Assembly: GCA_009767595.1 (NCBI GenBank)
Contig: VSDK01011273.1
Span: 85,084 to 149,083 of the forward strand
DNA: 64,000 nt
Direction of reading: 5' to 3'
DNA from: Symbiodinium kawagutii
Taxonomy: Eukaryota; Sar; Dinophyceae; Suessiales; Symbiodiniaceae
Of the stretch, positions 1 through 13,200 are shown one piece after another (position 1 is the first letter of the stretch; each line of letters begins with the position of its first letter). The notes under the pieces are model-generated. The model saw only the letters and a list, made by a program, of their open reading frames with translations. It searched no databases and was not told the origin of the DNA. A program made the position numbers and the translations under genes.

Positions 1-30
1 GATGCAAAAGACGTCGAAATTCTGGAAATC

Positions 31-150
31 ATGTATGTATAGTATGTACAGTATATATAGTACATACATTATATGGATAGTATATTAGATATAACATATA
101 TAGTATAAGTATAGTATATATAGTATATTATACATATTATATTGTATATG
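31..150. repeat. AT-rich TATA/GTATAT low-complexity tract
   Basis: A stretch dominated by short variants of tagtatat, tacata and atatgtat. It is degenerate, with no fixed period. It precedes an exon-like reading frame and could be intronic sequence of a gene that begins left of the window. Confidence 0.6.
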
Positions 151-181
151 TTATGCATTCTGCATGCATGTTTCCTTTCAG

Positions 182-384
182 TGAAATCTTTGGGTAAAAG
201 GTGCCACGAAAATCACGCCTCAAGGAATATCGAACTGACGGGCTTGGATGCATCACGTAGCGCGGCGCTGTTGCTACGACGCGTGCATCGGCCTTTGGAA
301 CCCTCGGATTTCTTATCAGCTGAGACTTTGTCCGAGGTGGGGAATGACTTGGATCATGCTGCAGCTCCTGTTGAACTGCTGTAG
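182..384 (+). CDS. Possible last exon of an unrecognised gene
   Basis: A pyrimidine-rich run ending in AG at 180-181 is followed by a frame open to the TAG at 382-384, about 67 codons. The translated segment is acidic near its end (residues such as SAETLSEVGNDLDHAAAPVE) and C/G-ending codons are common, unlike the flanking AT-rich DNA. I recognise no domain. It could be the 3' exon of a gene starting outside the window or a chance open frame, and no other exon could be joined to it. Confidence 0.33.
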
Positions 385-420
385 AAAAGTCGCAGGGCTA
401 ACGAGAATGAGAGCAATAAG

Positions 421-556
421 GATGAAATCCAACAAAGAGATGAAGGAGATGAAAGAGATGAATCCAAGAAGAGATGAAAGGGATGAATCCCTTAAGGGCC
501 CCTCAAGGGATTACACATATTACAAGAGAATACAAGAGATGAAAGGGATGTACTTG
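421..556. repeat. Purine-rich degenerate repeat (GATGAAAGA type)
   Basis: Irregular copies of agatgaa, gatgaaaga and gatgaatcc run through this stretch. It is open in one frame but would encode only a K/E/M-rich low-complexity peptide, so I treat it as simple repeat. Confidence 0.6.
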
Positions 557-1825
557 GACCTGCCAGGGTCGAGCAAGAGCACAACTGCGGCAGAGCAGCG
601 AAGTTGCAAAGAAGCTCAGCAGCAAACTGACAAGCTGAGCCACGTCTCATTCTACAAGCCCTTTGGGAGACACTGGGTTTGTCCATAGCCGGGGTGGTAC
701 CCCCAAACCATCCCCAGCCATGGTCGTTTCAATAGGGAAACCAGCCAGCTATGTACACCATTTGTGGACAAACCAGTTGCCTTCTCTGAGTTTTATGCAT
801 TCATACGACATGTTGGTTGCACTCGATTGTCCCCTATTGTAGGATTGTTTGCAGGCAAAGCAGCTGATTCCCTCAGATCCAAAAAAACATGCAATTGCAA
901 TTTCATTGTCAAAAAATGACAACTACTATGCCTGGTTCGAGGGTCCAATGACGTGTAGATGTGATGCGATGCGTGTATGATTTTGTGTGTTTACCAGTGA
1001 TCTTGCGGCATCGCTCACAAGGATTATTGAGTCAGTTCCGTTGTTGTTTGAAAGTGACCCTTAACAACTTCAAAGCTACTTGCAACCGGATGACAGTTTG
1101 TCCATACGTTTGTGCGCGCAGAAAGTGGTAGATGCATTTTCACCGTGGAAAGACACCTTTGGAGTGTGCTCAACATTTCTTCAGTTGTGCAAGCTGGGTT
1201 TGAAAGTGTGAAGAAATTGTCAATATAGAAATTGTCAATATATGCCAATATCACTGCATATCATTCACGGGCGACCACAGTGAACCATCACATCAACTTG
1301 AGAGCTAGAAGAAACATTGGCCCACTCCGTGGCTTTGACAGGCTTTTAGTTGCCAGCCAGATACTGCAACCTTTAGAAGGCAATCCAGGCACGGTGACAG
1401 GGGCCCGATTGTCGGATTCCAGTGCGTAGTCGTGCCTTTGCAACTTGCTATATGGAAGCTTCCTCAAGAATCCAGAGTACACTTCAAAGGTAGTGGCACT
1501 ATGCAGATGTTTGTTTGAGTTTTTTGTTGCAAAATTGAAGGCGTGATTTTCAGGTTGGGACTTTAGTGATTCTGCAGACAAGACGTTTGGACAAATTCGG
1601 AGTTTGATCATTGGACGCGGGCGAATACAGGCATACATGAGCATACTCTCTCTCTCTCTATGTTTGTGAGTTCTGAGAAGCTCCTATAAGTTTGTAAGGT
1701 TTGTTGAGTAAAGATCTTTCAGTATTTCTCTCAACCATACCTGGTAATATAGCCTTATGTAACTATGTAAGTCTCTTTTCATGGTACATATTTTCAGCTG
1801 ATTTGCTTTTCGTTGTCTCCGCTAG
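557..1825. other. No gene recognised
   Basis: I see only short open frames in all phases with no codon bias or family motif. There is a small CT microsatellite near 1648-1660. It may be intron or intergenic. Confidence 0.5.
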
Positions 1826-1917
1826 GCCTCATCCGGCATTTGGGTTCTCGCGTCTTTCGCGGCGGTCCAGCTTTAAGGGACTTGGTGCAGGAGCTGTGCG
1901 CCCAGGACAAGGATGAG
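1826..1917 (+). CDS. Exon-like segment, unrecognised
   Basis: The sequence gctag ends at 1825 and is followed by a C/G-rich open frame reading GLIRHLGSRVFRGG, then ALRDLVQELCAQDKDE. A GAG|GC junction at 1917/1918 would fit the GC-donor style seen in better supported genes of this window. The frame has G/C-rich third positions and an amphipathic helix-like pattern. I could not connect it to another exon and recognise no family. Confidence 0.3.
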
Positions 1918-3630
1918 GCCGGCCACAGGGGCTCATTGCTATGGATCTCCATGGATTTGCTATCAAAAACCATGGGATCTCCATGGATCTTCCAGCCATT
2001 TCCACCCTTGGTCTGAAAGAACTTATGTTGCAGATATGCGTTGAGCATTGAGCGATCCTTAGCTCCGAAATAGCTAAACTGCGGCATACTGCGGCTGTCT
2101 TTGGTGGATGGGTCTAGCGGTAGCTCACTTACGGCAGGATCGATATCGAGAATGATCTAGAACATCTTCATTCATACATCAGACGTGCGCAAGTACTCAC
2201 ATGCATAAAGTTTGGTACTTTTATTGTGCATCATAGCCACTTGTCACTTGCATGCACAATTTGATACCTCTTCTCAGGGTTGGTTCCACAATCAGAACCA
2301 AAGTGATGATACCATGTGCAAAAACTTGCCATGATACTACTGTAGGTTGACATAAACAAGAACAGCAAGAACAGCACCTGATACACAGATGTTGTCCCTC
2401 GGTGAGCATCAGAAAGGACAGTACCAGTTGGGAACTTGCCAATATATGGGCGACATGTGGCTAGCACAACGTACCACGTGGGGGATGAGTTGCTGTCGTT
2501 TGTCACATCTTCGAGGCGACCAGGCTGGACCCCCCCACCATCCCCAGCTATGGCAGCCAGTTGAGGGTCACCCCCTGGGGGCTGCACATTCATCCAGGTC
2601 TTGGCTGCCATAGAACTTGACTGAGAGCCTACGCCAGTAGGTCTACAGCGTCCAACGTGCACGTGGCTAGTTGGTTCCAGCATTTTACAGCATAGTCACA
2701 TGAAGTTACTCACAAAAAAATGAAAAAAAGCAGCTTCAAATGATGTCAAATGCCGTTGTTGAACGATTTTGCTGTGTAGAGGGTGTGTCGGCACGCGCTT
2801 TGGAGTAGTTCCCTTAGTCAATCTCCAGCAGTGAGGGCATCATCAAAGCAAAGCCTTCCGCAGCTGAGTGTTGCAGTGAAGGATTCTCTGCCTGTTCTGC
2901 ATAGACCTTTGTGCGTTAATGTGGTCTTGAACTTGAACAAGCTAACAACAAGTGAGCACTGCGAATCAGGGCGGCGTCGAAACACACACAGTTTCCAAAG
3001 TTGTTCATGCAAGATTTGCAAGGATTTGTGAGTTGTTCACAGCATCGCAAGCCTCCCTAGTCAGTGTAGATTTGTTGCTTCCGTACAAGTCGAAGCTAGG
3101 ATCATCAATTATTCTCAGCTCCCAAACTGTTAGCTGCGACTAGCTGCAACTTTGCTTCTTGGAAAAGGGGCAGGAGCATTGATCGTGATGCCAGAAGCTT
3201 TGGTTACAAGGTAAAACAGTTCGGGAGCAAAAGTATCAGACTTGCAAACCAATGCTTTGAGACCAGGAGACCCGACAGGCCTTTGGCAGTGCCAGAAAAT
3301 GGTTTCAGTCCAGCCTAGTTCTATGTCACCCCAAATCTGGTGGCTAGTTTCAAGTTAAGCTCGGGTTTTCCAGGACTCATGCTGCAATTCAACTGCACAT
3401 GGCTACTCAGCCTCAGATGGGGCAGATGGTGAAGAATTTTGCCAAGATGTTTTGATGGGGGGGCAACTTAATGGTTGAGTAGCTTGCCTTGTCATGTGAT
3501 GCACGTACAGCGGCAGGATTTCGGATACAGCGAGGGAGCAGGAGGCGACAGAGAAAGCAAGATCCATAAGTCCTCTTCACATTCTTTGACCGAAACGGTC
3601 AATCCGTAGGGCATCAAAGAAAGTACCAAA

Positions 3631-3670
3631 CTGGGGAGGTTTGGTTGAAACTGGGGAGGTTTGGTTGAAT
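3631..3670. repeat. 20-bp tandem duplication
   Basis: The 20-mer beginning ctggggaggt occurs twice back to back, at 3631-3650 and 3651-3670. Confidence 0.85.
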
Positions 3671-4047
3671 CTTGTTGAATCATTCAACCTTTTCCTGCGC
3701 CTTTCGACTGCTCTCGCGCTGACCAATCTGCCAACCACATCGCAACTGTGCGACTGTGAAGCCATTCTGTGCTGTGGGTCATAGGGGAACCCCAAATCCA
3801 CCAAGACGATCAGATTCGGAGAAGGAAATCGACTCAACTGAGGTAACCCCAAGAGGGCACAGCCATATTGACTCAGGGATCAGTGCTGATTGAAGGATGC
3901 TGTCAAAACACATGCTTCACGGTGCAGCTGCATACCATTTCAATCACCTTCGCCAGAGACAAGCTCGAGGGCGATGTGCTAAGCAGACTTGCACGAATCA
4001 GCAGACTTGCGACCTCCCAAGGGAGTGCAAGATCCTTTTTTGATCTG

Positions 4048-4163
4048 CTGAACCGATTCCGCAGACCTACCTCGAACCTATTCGAACCTCCAAGTCCCCC
4101 CGGAACTGAACCGATTCCGCAGACCTACCTCGAACCTATTCGAACCTCCAAGTCCCCCCGGAA
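4048..4163. repeat. 58-bp tandem duplication
   Basis: A 58-bp unit starting ctgaaccgattccgc and ending ccccccggaa is present at 4048-4105 and again at 4106-4163, apparently without mismatches, so it is a recent duplication. It also contains an internal echo of tcgaacct. Confidence 0.85.
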
Positions 4164-5911
4164 GAATACGCATGGGACGAGACTGTCGCCAAGTGGGGGC
4201 AAAAAGCTTTGTCCGCCTGGCCGAACTGTTGGAGCATTCTGCGTTGGAATTTCTGGATTTTCATGTCCTGTCCTGCAGGCGTTGCAGTGTTTTGCAGTAC
4301 TGTACTGACTTGCCAGCGAAATAGATAATCAAGGAGTCCCTGCATCGCCGCAGCTACTTTCGGTTTTGCAGGTGATTTTCTTAGTATCCAAATACTCAAC
4401 AGCATGGTTCTATGAGGTTGTTGTTTTCTTTACTAATTACATCTAAGTACCAGGTGCATATCAGTTTTTGGACATCTTTGGAGACACAACACGCTAACGT
4501 CAAAGCCTGTTCAGAAGCTGTTGTAAGTAACCCATTATCACTGACTCATGCGTTCACTTCTATGACGCTTCAGCTGGAAGCCCTGAAAAGTGCGGTTTCA
4601 GGTTCGGTTGACATGAGAGAAATAGGGCGGTGGGGAAGAACCCCCCCCCCTGAAGCTTGAATGACCCTGATATGTTTGTGTCAAGAAGAGAGAAAGAGAG
4701 AAAGATAGAGAGAGAGAGATGTTCACAAGTAGCAGGTATGAGAATCTACAGAAATGATTTCAAGACACTTCAGGTAGAACCATCGGGTGAGCATTAAGCA
4801 GTGGTCGACGTGGATCACGATCCTTTCCTGGTGGTCTCTCCTGCCTAGGTAAAGCACAGAGATGGAGCAGAACAGCGCAGCTGTTGAGCAGCTCGACGGG
4901 CAGCTGCGCATGGAGAGCGCGGAAGGATTCTCCCGTGCTTACGGAGGCGAATGGAGGCAATGTGAATTGGGCTTTGCAATAGAAGAAATGACACGAATGA
5001 CTTAGGACTTCAGAAGTTCGGAATCAGTCACTATGAGTTGTGTAGGCAATGGGTACGTGGTGATTTGTATCGGTGATTGCGATTTCTGGGAAAACCCAAG
5101 TGATTAGCGTAGGACCAAACAATGAAGCCAAATCAACTTACGCCACCAGAAAACATCTCAAAGGATCGACATGCCATGTGTAACGGAGCAATGAAGCAAG
5201 GAGAACCGTTGCAGAAGAAATCCTGCACCTAGGATGGATAAACCCTCGGGATTCATGAGATATGTCACCTACAAGCTGATCAAACTTGTACAGGATTATG
5301 ATATTATGAGTGCGGATATCGCTAGTGTGATGTTCAATCTGCACTGTCAGTCCAAGAAAGTCGATGATGGGATTCCAACAATGAGTAGCTAAGTCTTGTG
5401 ATGCCTTCGCATGAGTCGCTAAGCTGTGCTGACTGATCTGGGACCATGTGAGACCTAGCTGTTTTGGTTCTCGCTGGCACTAAGGATCTCGCCAGTTCAG
5501 GCGGATCTTCGGAAAGAAGCAGAAGAGCCGGGAAGCACAGTCAAGTGCCCATCGGAAATGGCATAGATAGGTTGTGACCACATATTCCTTTATTATGCTT
5601 GATATGAGTGAATCATAGTTCATCCAATACAAGGATGTCCCAACGAATATATTTACTCATGTTTACACGTAGGTCTTCAAAGGGATTTGTCATGATGTTT
5701 GGTACCCAGTGTGCTGTTGATGACCCCACCTTGTTGCACATCGTGGGTTTCAAGCTGCTCCCTACCAGACCCAAACATCATTGATTTCAATGCGGCTGAA
5801 AGCAATCATCACTGAGCCACTTAGCCAGCACGCAAATAGCCATGGTGGATACTAAATGGGCCTTGGATGTGGTGATTTCTCGGTGGATCATTGCTGCTGA
5901 GTCGGTTGTAG

Positions 5912-6000
5912 GGCTCCCATGCTCCCCAAGGTTTGCCGAGAAGGCCGGCGGCCTCTTCGACTTCGATGCCCTGGATGAAGGCGTGGGGAAGCCGAACCCA
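5912..6000 (+). CDS. Exon-like segment, unrecognised
   Basis: After an AG at 5910-5911 the frame reads through FAEKAGGLFDFDALDEG and VGKPNP with strongly C/G-ending third positions, which is unlike random DNA here. A GT follows at 6001. The GKPNP string recalls the lysine-containing motif III of HAD hydrolases. HAD-APH fusions are known (ACAD10-type proteins), and a phosphotransferase gene starts 1.4 kb downstream. This link is speculative because the other HAD motifs were not found. Confidence 0.38.
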
Positions 6001-6249
6001 GTGCGCATGATTTCGTTTCAGAGTTCAGCACTGGCCACGTTGATCCACCTTGGGAGCCCGGGAATTCTCATGTCAACCATCCACTGCTGTGAGGAGTTGA
6101 CTACCTTTGACTGCGGTGGTTTTGCCATGTCAGCCATACTGTTTTCGACAGATCAGAGGCAGTCAGGTACCGCCCCATGGATCCCACAGTTTGGTTGTAG
6201 CTTGCGCGCTGACAGGGCCACCGGTGGCGGACCTAGATCCAGATGAAAC

Positions 6250-7330
6250 AGCTGACCATGACAAGTGAACAATGCCTAAGAGCAACACTGTTGGTTCACA
6301 ATGGTCGATAATGGTTGGGAATGTAAATAATTGTAAATAATTCTATGTTGGTGACCATGAACCAATACCGATCATTATCGAGAATGGTTGGGAATAGTAA
6401 ATGATAGGAGACAGTGACCAGATTTCACGGTTGATGATTGTTCATGATAGATCCAGCTGTTGATAAAACCGCCATGTTTGATGGGGAATCACTAGCCATC
6501 CTTAAACCAGTGGTGGTTTATAAACAGTTGGGTCTCCAATGATAAAAATCCACAGGTTGTTGAGCACCGGAGGACAGCTTTCAAGTCAGCAAAGCCTTGC
6601 AGTAAGCAACCAGGACATGAAGAAATGACGGGAGCAAATCTCGCTTCATCAGCTGAGGTCTCTGAGGTCTCTCACTTTGGTACTGGCTATAGAGCGCCTT
6701 CATCGAGCAAGGCAGATTTCGCGAGTGCCTTCAAGTGTTTGGAGCTGATAACAGATGGTATGGCAAGTCGTTCTTCAGGGAATGTGATGGCCAGGTAGAT
6801 GAGATTCAGGATTTTGTGGCCTTTAACCAAGATGTGGGTTGCAGTTTGAAGAGTTTTCAAGTTTCGGTTCGCTGGTGAACTAACTTGCCTAATACTTTTG
6901 AGGGGTTGGATGAGTGCCTCTTGACAGACGATTCACGAAAGTGTCAACAACAGACATGCCACGTCATTCGCAATGTCGAAGAAGTCAAGTGGCTCGACAC
7001 TCATGGGCTTTCAAATGTTTAAACACAGAATTTCATAGAAGCGCATGATTTCCATCCTTTATATGCCAAAAAACATCCAAAAATATGCCAACACGTATCC
7101 AAAAAATCACTGAGTTTGACACAGATTTTGCATAGCTGGGTTCATCTCATGAAACCAGTACCGACTCAATTCACAGCCAGCGGAGCGATTTACGGAGCTG
7201 CCTTTGCCAAGAAGTGCCAATAGGAAAAGTTTAAATCCGTTCAGTTCAGTGTTTTGAATCCAAGCCACAACTGTTGATCCATGAAGGATGCATTATTCCA
7301 GGGTATCAACCAGTTTACCTCGTGATTTTG
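6250..7330. other. Intergenic or 5' region, AT-rich, with short echoes
   Basis: No exon is seen. Around 6300-6420 the phrases gataatggttgggaat and gaccatgaacc recur in altered form. The right end precedes the phosphotransferase start. The AG at 7331-7332 after a pyrimidine-rich run is a possible spliced-leader acceptor for that gene, an inference from how dinoflagellate mRNAs mature. Confidence 0.4.
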
Positions 7331-7375
7331 CAGGAATCCAAACTTGTTGACACATTGAGTCCAGCTGTGGCAGCC

Positions 7376-10165
7376 ATGGGTGCTCCCAGCATCTCTCCAG
7401 AGTGGCTGTCTGAGCGACTTGGATGGGGAGATGTGCTGCAAGTGACCGTGGAGAACATGAGCTCGGCGGGCGGCCTGAACTGCCTCATGCTGCGAGCCTG
7501 GGCGCTTCATCCACAATGCTTGGTTGAGATTGGAATTTTCATAGAGATCATACAGTGCTAAGGTTCAATCATGGGTCATAGAGGGTCATGTCATAGATAA
7601 TCTATCCATTCTGATTTGATTCAAATAGATAATAGGTGAAATGATGTTGATTTGCGCCATGTATTTGAATCAGACAAGCGCGTGAACGCTTCACCATGTA
7701 TCACACATTTCATTGCTCAGCTCTCAGGATTGATCGTGACCCGTGCAGATGGGACCACGCATACCATGGTTTTGAAACGAGTTCCGGAGAGCGGTGTCCA
7801 GAAGAGCCGTGACCTTGGACTCGCCCGAGAGGCGGATCTCCGGCGTTTTCCAAACAATGGTCACGTCAAAGGAGTAGCTGCGAAGGTGTTCAGCAATCAT
7901 AGAAACTCATAGAATCTCATAGATGGTCATGGATGCATATGACTTCATATGATACATGTATTGTACATGTCCATATCTAGACAGGTGTGTGTGTGTATAT
8001 AGAATATGATTTTGTTAGACTGTATTCTATAAACACATCATTGCAACTATAGAGGGAGTTTTTATAGGTGAAGCTGTCATCGCAGGTTGTGGGCGATTAG
8101 CAATATGGTAGTCAGATGATCTTAGATGTGGGTCCGAAGTGTCGCCCAAAGGTGCAAGTACACTCAGTCGTTTCCAGTCGTTTTACCCTACGAGTAGGGT
8201 GCTCTCCAGAGTGTATATAAAGTGGTGATGTGAGAACAAGAGCACTTGACGCGAGTCCAATGCAATGCAGCATGTGATTGATTGGCTTTGGCTCAGCATC
8301 TATCCCGTCGTATTTGGGTTGGTCAGGTCAAGTCCTCTGTGAATGTCTATCTTATTTCAAATCGAATTGAAAAGAAACCACATTCCTATCACCGGACTTT
8401 AGGCTGATGCAAATTGTGGGATGCGAATTGAGAAAGAGAAGAAGTCAATTTCACCACTCACCATTGCATCTGAACATGGCCCACCCCAGCCTTCAAAGTG
8501 GTGCTGCAGGCGCTGTTCTACCATCGTTTCCAATCTCAGCTGAAAGACATCCTTCCAAAGGTGAGCCGTGGCATGGTGGGGAAGTGGTCAGCAAGAAGTG
8601 GCAGCAAGTTCGATGGTTCAAATTGGATGCGATTTGGATGCGAAGTTTGAGGGGTTCGAAGTTTGTGTTGCGCACAGTGCAGCTCCCCTCACAGATCGAG
8701 CTGGTAATGAAGCCTTGATGTGGGGACCGGCTGCCATTTGTTGTTGACCCGAAGCAGCACAGAACATTTTCAAACGGCCAGCTTAGGCCTCCCGTTGCAT
8801 TTGAGCCGTTTGTTTTGAGTTGCCTTACCCAGCAGATGCTGCGGCTATCCAAAAAGTAGCCATCAAAGATGGATGCCCACAGCATTTGACACACCGCTGG
8901 CCTGGTGTGGGGCGAGTGGCGGGCGGAAAGGGGTGCAAGACATCCCTTTCGCGCACAACCTTTGGGGCCAACGCGTCCAAGGATGGCAGACGTATGACAG
9001 CGAGACAAGATGGGCTAATGTGCTCGCTGGGGGTTGGCGTGTGATCGCTGAATGGTGCGTCGCCCATCACTTCCAACCAATGGGGAGGCCACCATACGCA
9101 ATCAGACACTTTGTGATCGTACACTGTATATGTATCCATCCATCCATCCATCCATCCATCCATCCATCCATCCAGTTATTTGTTAGTTTTTCGAATCATC
9201 GATAGATATCTATCTGTCTATCTATCTATTTATCTATCTATTTGTCTCTCTGTCTATCTGTCTATCTAATCCAATCTTGTCTAGTCTAGTCTGGTTTGAT
9301 CTGGCCTAGTCTAGGCTAGTCCAATCTGCTTTGTTTATATTTTCATATCGTATTTATTTGTCTATCCATCGATCTATCAATCTATCTAATATAGGTTGCC
9401 TTGGCTTTTGTCCACTTTTGCACACTGGCCTGCTGTTTCTGATGCAAATGCACTGTCGTGCGCTGTGGAAAGGAACTTGACACTCTGAATCTTGATAATT
9501 TCAACTGAACAAAGTAGCATCGTGAAAGAAATAAAGTACATTGCTATTTGTTTCGGCATGTTTAACTTTTTGTCTTAGTTTTCAGGCGCAAAGTATATCA
9601 GAATCTGATGTGGCTCACAATGCGGGTGAGAAAGTTCACATGAGAGAAAAATGCTTGATGTGCTTGTTGTGCTTGATGCAGAAGTGAGTTGCGCCAGCTT
9701 CTTTTGTTCACACGGAAGGCGTGCAAAGCGGATGTGTTTTTTGCAAGTGCTTTCAACATCTTTCAACTGTTTGCTTTGAGTTGCCTTACCCAGCAGATGC
9801 TGCGGCTGTCCAAAAGGTAGCCATCAAAGAAGATGGATGCCCACAGCATTTGACACACCGCTGGCCTGGTGTGGGGCAAGTGGGGATCGAAAAGGGGTGC
9901 AAGACATCCTGTGCGCACACAACCTTTGGGGCCAACGCGTCCAAGGATGGCAGACGTATGACAGCGAGACAAGATGGGCTAATGTGCTCGCTGGGGGTTG
10001 GCGTGTGAACGCTGAATGGTGCGTCTTCCGTCACTTCCAATGGGGAGGCCATCATACGCAATCAGACACTTTGTGATTGTACACTGTATATCATGTACAT
10101 CTATAGATCTATCCCATCTTTGTATTTGTTTGTGTCTCTATCTATTTATCTATCTATCGGTCTAG

Positions 10166-10218
<53 letters not shown>

Positions 10219-13200
10219 GGTCTAGCTATCTATCTATCTATCTATCTACCTATCTATCTTCCTATCTATCTATCTATCTACCTATCTATCTTCCTATCTA
10301 TCTATCTATCTACCTATCTTTCTATCGATCCATGTATCTATCTATCAATCTATCAATCTATCTATCCATCCACCCATCTATCTATCTATCGATCCAATCT
10401 AATCTAATGTAATCGAAACTAGGGTAATTTGCTCCGATCTAATCTTATCTTATCTTACCTTATCTCATCTGTTTGTCTATCTATCGATCCAGCAATCTAC
10501 ACAGGTTGTCTTGGCGTTTGAACACTTTTGTACACTGGCCTGCTGTTTGTGATGCGTTAAGCTTGTGCGGCAGGGTTTTTGTCGGTCAAGGTTCATTGGC
10601 ACACATCTGTGGTGCAAATGCACTGTCGTGTGTTGTGGAAAGGAAATTGACACTCTGAATCTTGAAAAATTCAACTGAACAAAGCAGCATCGTGAAAGAA
10701 ATAAAGTACATGGCTAGCTACTTTTGGCTCCATTTCTTTTGGTGCGTTTCACTTTTTGTCTTAGTTTTGAGGCGGAAAGTATATCATAACCTGATGTGGC
10801 TCACAATGCGGGTGAGAAAGTTCACATGAGAGAAAAATGCTTGATGTGCTTGATGTGTTTGATGTAGAAGTGAGTTGCGCCAGCTTCTTTTGTTCACACG
10901 GAAGGCGTGCAAAGCGGATGTGTTTTTTGCAAGTGCTTTCAACATCTTTCAATTGTTTGCTTTGAGTTGCCTTACCCAGCAGATGCTGCGGCTATCCAAA
11001 AGGTAGCCATCAAAGAAGATGGATGCCCACAGCATTTGACACACCGCTGGCCTGGTGTGGGGCAAGTGGGGATCGAAAAGGGGTGCAAGACATCCTGTGC
11101 GCACACAACCTTTGGGGCCAACGCGTCCAAGGATGGCAGACGTATGACAGCGAGACAAGATGGGCTAATGTGCTCGCTGGGGGTTGGCGTGTGAACGCTG
11201 AATGGTGCGTCGTCCGTCACTTCCAATGGGGAGGCCATCATACGCAATCAGACAATTTGTCATCGTGCACTGTATCTATCTATATATTTCTGTATATTTA
11301 TTTATTTGTTCATTTATTATGTACATCTATAGATCTATCCCATCTTTGTATTTGTTTGTGTCTATTTTCATATAAATATATATATATATATATATCTATC
11401 CATCCATCCATCCCTCTGGCTATTTCAATCTCATCTACGCTCATCTAATCTAATCTTCTCTAATCTAACCTACCAGCAATCTAATCTACTCTAATCAAAT
11501 CTTATCTTCTCTTATCTGTTTGTCTATCTATCCACCCAGCACACTAATTTTATATTTATTGATGTATAATATTCATATATATTTTTATACATATATGGGT
11601 TGTCTTGGCGTCTGTCCACTTTTGTGCACTGGCCTGCTCACTTTGAAAGAAAAGAAGCACATTGCTGGTTACTGTTTGCTCCATTTCTTTTGGTGCGTTT
11701 CACATTTTGTCTTAGTTTTGAGGCGGAAAGTATATCATAACCTGATGTGGCTCACAATGCGGGTGAGAAAGTTCACATGAGAGAAAAATGCTTGATGTGC
11801 TTGATGTGCTTGATGCAGAAGTGAATTGCGCCAGCCTTTTTTGTTGACACGGACGGCGTCCAAAGCGGATGTGTTTTTTGCAAGTGCTTTCAACATCTTT
11901 CAATTGTTTGCTTTGAGTTGCCTTACCCAGCAGATGCTGCGGCTATCCAAAAGGTAGCCATCAAAGAAGATGGATGCCCACAGCATTTGACACACCGCTG
12001 GCCTGGTGTGGGGCAAGTGGGGATCGAAAAGGGGTGCAAGACATCCTGTGCGCACACAACCTTTGGGGCCAACGCGTCCAAGGATGGCAGACGTATGACA
12101 GCGAGACAAGATGGGCTAATGTGCTCGCTGGGGGTTGGCGTGTGAACGCTGAATGGTGCGTCGTCCGTCACTTCCAATGGGGAGGCCATCATACGCAATC
12201 AGACAATTTGATCGTACACTGTTTATCTATGCATCTATTTGTCCAATCGAGTCTCAACTCTGATTGTATTCTTCAAGCGTATTTGTTGTCTAATCTTTTA
12301 ATCTTATCCTATCTTATTCTATCTGGTCTTGTCTCGTCTTGTCTTATCTTATCTTGGTTTTCATATTGTTTGTGTTTTCATCTTGTCTTATTTTGTCTTG
12401 TCTTATCCTACGTATCCTATCCTATCTTATCTTCTCTTATCTTCTCTGATTTCACCTTATCTTACCTTATCTTATCTGTTTGTCTATCTATTGATCCAGC
12501 AATCTACACAGGTTGTCTTGGCGTTTGAACACTTTTGTACACTGGCCTGCTGTTTGTGATGCGTTAAGCTTGTGCGGCAGGGTTTTTGTCGGTCAAGGTT
12601 CATTGGCACACATCTGTGGTGCAAATGCACTGTCGTGTGTTGTGGAAAGGAAATTGACACTCTGAATCTTGAAAAATTCAACTGAACAAAGCAGCATCGT
12701 GAAAGAAATAAAGTACATGGCTAGCTACTTTTGGCTCCATTTCTTTTGGTGCGTTTCACTTTTTGTCTTAGTTTTGAGGCGGAAAGTATATCATAACCTG
12801 ATGTGGCTCACAATGCGGGTGAGAAAGTTCACATGAGAGAAAAATGCTTGATGTGCTTGATGTGTTTGATGTAGAAGTGAGTTGCGCCAGCTTCTTTTGT
12901 TCACACGGACGGCGTGCAAAGCGGATGTGTTTTTTGCAAGTGCTTTCAACATCTTTCAATTGTTTGCTTTGAGTTGCCTTACCCAGCAGATGCTGCGGCT
13001 ATCCAAAAAGTAGCCATCAAAGAAGATGGATGCCCACAGCATTTGACACACCGCTGGCCTGGTGTGGGGCAAGTGGGGATAAAAAAGGGGTGCAAGACAT
13101 CCTGTGCGCACACAACCTTTGGGGCCAACGCGTCCATGGATGGCAGACGTATGACAGCGAGACAAGATGGGCTAATGTGCTCGCTGGGGGTTGGCGTGTG

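Larger units (their letters stand above)
1928..5911. other. No gene recognised; scattered short repeats
   Basis: About 4 kb without a convincing exon on either strand. It holds the two short tandem duplications listed separately, an eleven-C run at 4644-4654 and a GA microsatellite around 4686-4720. Confidence 0.45.

Noticed and set aside
2231..2683. 150-codon open frame on the - strand
   Set aside because: Part of it has acceptable codon use, but no family motif, no joinable exon and opposite orientation to all supported genes. Too weak to list.
10700..10745. Resemblance to the dinoflagellate spliced leader (tagctacttttggctcc)
   Set aside because: Only a partial match, inside the satellite array, and the other units carry unrelated sequence at that place. 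Probably chance.
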